Of a stretch of 64,000 nt of DNA, positions 62,801 to 64,000 are shown one piece after another (within the stretch, counting starts at the first letter, position 1; the number at the start of each line of letters is the position of its first letter). Source of the DNA: Sphingomonas sp. Ant H11 (GTDB lineage Bacteria; Pseudomonadota; Alphaproteobacteria; Sphingomonadales; Sphingomonadaceae); the NCBI RefSeq assembly GCF_000797515.1, contig NZ_JSBN01000011.1, positions 1 to 64,000 on the forward strand, given 5' to 3'. The notes under the pieces are model-generated. The model was not told where the DNA came from, did no database searches, and worked only from the letters and a program-made list of their open reading frames with translations. Both the position numbers and the translations under genes were made by a program.

Positions 62801-64000
62801 GTGGCCACCGTTCTTGACCGTCCGACCGACTATGTCGTCGCCGACATCACCCTTGCCGATTTCGGCCGCAAGGAGATCAACATCGCAGAAACCGAAATGC
62901 CTGGCCTGATGGCGCTGCGCGAAGAATTCGGTGCGTCGCAGCCGCTGAAGGGCGCGCGCATCACCGGTTCGCTGCACATGACGATCCAGACCGCCGTGTT
63001 GATCGAGACGCTGACCGCGCTAGGCGCGCAGGTGCGGTGGGCGACCTGCAATATCTTCTCGACCCAGGACCATGCCGCTGCCGCCATTGCCGCGACGGGC
63101 GTTCCCGTGTTCGCGATCAAGGGCGAGAGCCTGGCCGATTATTGGGATTATGTCGGCGACATCTTCAACTGGGGTGCCGGCACCGATGGCACCACCGCCA
63201 ACATCATTCTGGATGACGGCGGCGACGCGACCATGTTCGCACTCTGGGGCGCGAAGCTCGAAGCCGGTCATACGCTCGGCGAGCCCGAGAATGACGAGGA
63301 AGTCGAATTCCAGCGCGCGCTGAAGGCGTTCGTCGCCAAATATCCGGGTTACCTGACCGAGACCGTCAAGAACCTGAAGGGCGTTTCGGAAGAGACCACC
63401 ACCGGCGTCCACCGCCTGTACGAGATTGCGAAGAAGGGCGAGCTGCCCTTCCCGGCGATCAACGTCAACGACTCGGTGACAAAGTCGAAGTTCGACAACC
63501 TTTATGGCTGCAAGGAATCGCTGGTCGACGCGATCCGTCGCGCCACCGACGTGATGCTCGCCGGCAAGGTTGCTGCGGTCGCCGGTTTCGGCGACGTCGG
63601 CAAGGGCTCGGCGCAGTCGCTCCGCAATGGCGGTGCGCGCGTGATGGTCACCGAAATCGATCCGATCTGCGCGCTGCAGGCGGCGATGGAGGGCTTCGAA
63701 GTCGTGACGATGGAAGAGGCGGTGACCCGCGCCGACATCTTCGTCACCGCAACCGGTAACGCCGACGTGATCACCGCCGATCACATGAAGGCGATGAAGC
63801 CGATGTCGATCGTGTGCAACATCGGCCACTTCGACAGCGAAATTCAGATCGCCGCGCTGTCGAACTATGAGTGGAACGAAGTGAAGCCGGGCACCGATCT
63901 GGTGACCTTTCCCGACGGCAAGCAGATCATCGTCTTGGCCAAGGGCCGCCTGGTGAACCTGGGTTGCGCGACGGGCCACCCGTCGTTCGTGATGTCGGCC
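62801..64000 (+). CDS. ahcY: S-adenosylhomocysteine hydrolase (3' end beyond window)
   Basis: Splits S-adenosylhomocysteine to adenosine and homocysteine, removing the product inhibitor of methyltransferases. GTG at 62801 gives [39 protein letters not shown] and [20 protein letters not shown] bind substrate, [18 protein letters not shown] and [20 protein letters not shown] the NAD. 400 codons are present and still open at [15 protein letters not shown], so the C-terminal 65 or so residues are missing. The promoter region holds a strong palindrome. Confidence 0.97.
   Translation, partial: MATVLDRPTDYVVADITLADFGRKEINIAETEMPGLMALREEFGASQPLKGARITGSLHMTIQTAVLIETLTALGAQVRWATCNIFSTQDHAAAAIAATGVPVFAIKGESLADYWDYVGDIFNWGAGTDGTTANIILDDGGDATMFALWGAKLEAGHTLGEPENDEEVEFQRALKAFVAKYPGYLTETVKNLKGVSEETTTGVHRLYEIAKKGELPFPAINVNDSVTKSKFDNLYGCKESLVDAIRRATDVMLAGKVAAVAGFGDVGKGSAQSLRNGGARVMVTEIDPICALQAAMEGFEVVTMEEAVTRADIFVTATGNADVITADHMKAMKPMSIVCNIGHFDSEIQIAALSNYEWNEVKPGTDLVTFPDGKQIIVLAKGRLVNLGCATGHPSFVMSA

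Noticed and set aside
1..64000. CRISPR arrays, tRNA/rRNA genes, insertion sequences, prophage
   Set aside because: Looked for regularly spaced repeats, T-loop consensus with acceptor stems, rRNA segments, transposase or integrase motifs; none was convincing.

Overview
The window reads as chromosomal DNA of a G+C-rich alphaproteobacterium, most likely a sphingomonad. Support: a ChpT-type phosphotransferase gene (CckA-ChpT-CtrA relay) beside a chemotaxis operon, alphaproteobacterial gene orders (lptD-surA-pdxA; SRP RNA then dnaX-ybaB; ffh-rpsP-rimM-trmD-rplS), an expanded phage-shock cluster, and short palindromic repeats whose translation contains RPEPVEG, familiar from sphingomonads. No tRNA, rRNA, CRISPR array or insertion sequence was seen.

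Layout. 1-4.7 kb: outer-membrane biogenesis on the minus strand (lptD, surA, 3' part of pdxA). 4.9-12.5 kb: pepA, a PLP decarboxylase, a threonine dehydratase-like enzyme, a hydrolase, two tandem cysteine desulfurases and a ferredoxin. 12.7-18.5 kb: SRP RNA, an accessory block (AarF/UbiB kinase, DUF4236-like gene, degraded DNA), then dnaX-ybaB. 18.6-22 kb: mtgA, rpoH, rluD and a JAMM protease. 22.1-27.9 kb: chpT and cheA-W-Y-B-R. 28-31 kb: amidase, RNase P RNA, J-domain protein, ferredoxin-like protein, LysE exporter and sufE. 31.1-35.6 kb: pspF divergent from a sigma-54-type promoter that drives a 49-codon gene, pspA, pspB, pspC and six further small membrane-protein genes, most of which share a C-terminal helical motif. 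35.6-41.2 kb: sodB, a structured intergenic region, then ispZ, ftsY, mtaB and a GGDEF/EAL protein. 41.4-46.7 kb: ffh and the S16/RimM/TrmD/L19 operon, interrupted by a VapBC module and a thioredoxin-reductase-like gene. 46.7-64 kb: peptidases (S9, M2), hydrolases, MgtC, asd, AMP nucleosidase, peroxiredoxin, YqgE and the 5' part of ahcY behind a palindromic operator.

At least 16 genes, including normally essential ones such as dnaX and lptD, are each broken by a 1-nt indel (17 indels in all), mostly in homopolymers. This looks like residual sequencing error rather than biology; these genes are annotated over their full repaired span and the suspected site is given.

The most interesting items are the extended Psp locus with its own promoter and operators, a 20-nt direct repeat of the SRP RNA 5' arm flanking the UbiB-like gene, a compact three-way-junction fold upstream of that gene, repeat-encoded residues in MtaB, and the interrupted ribosomal operon.
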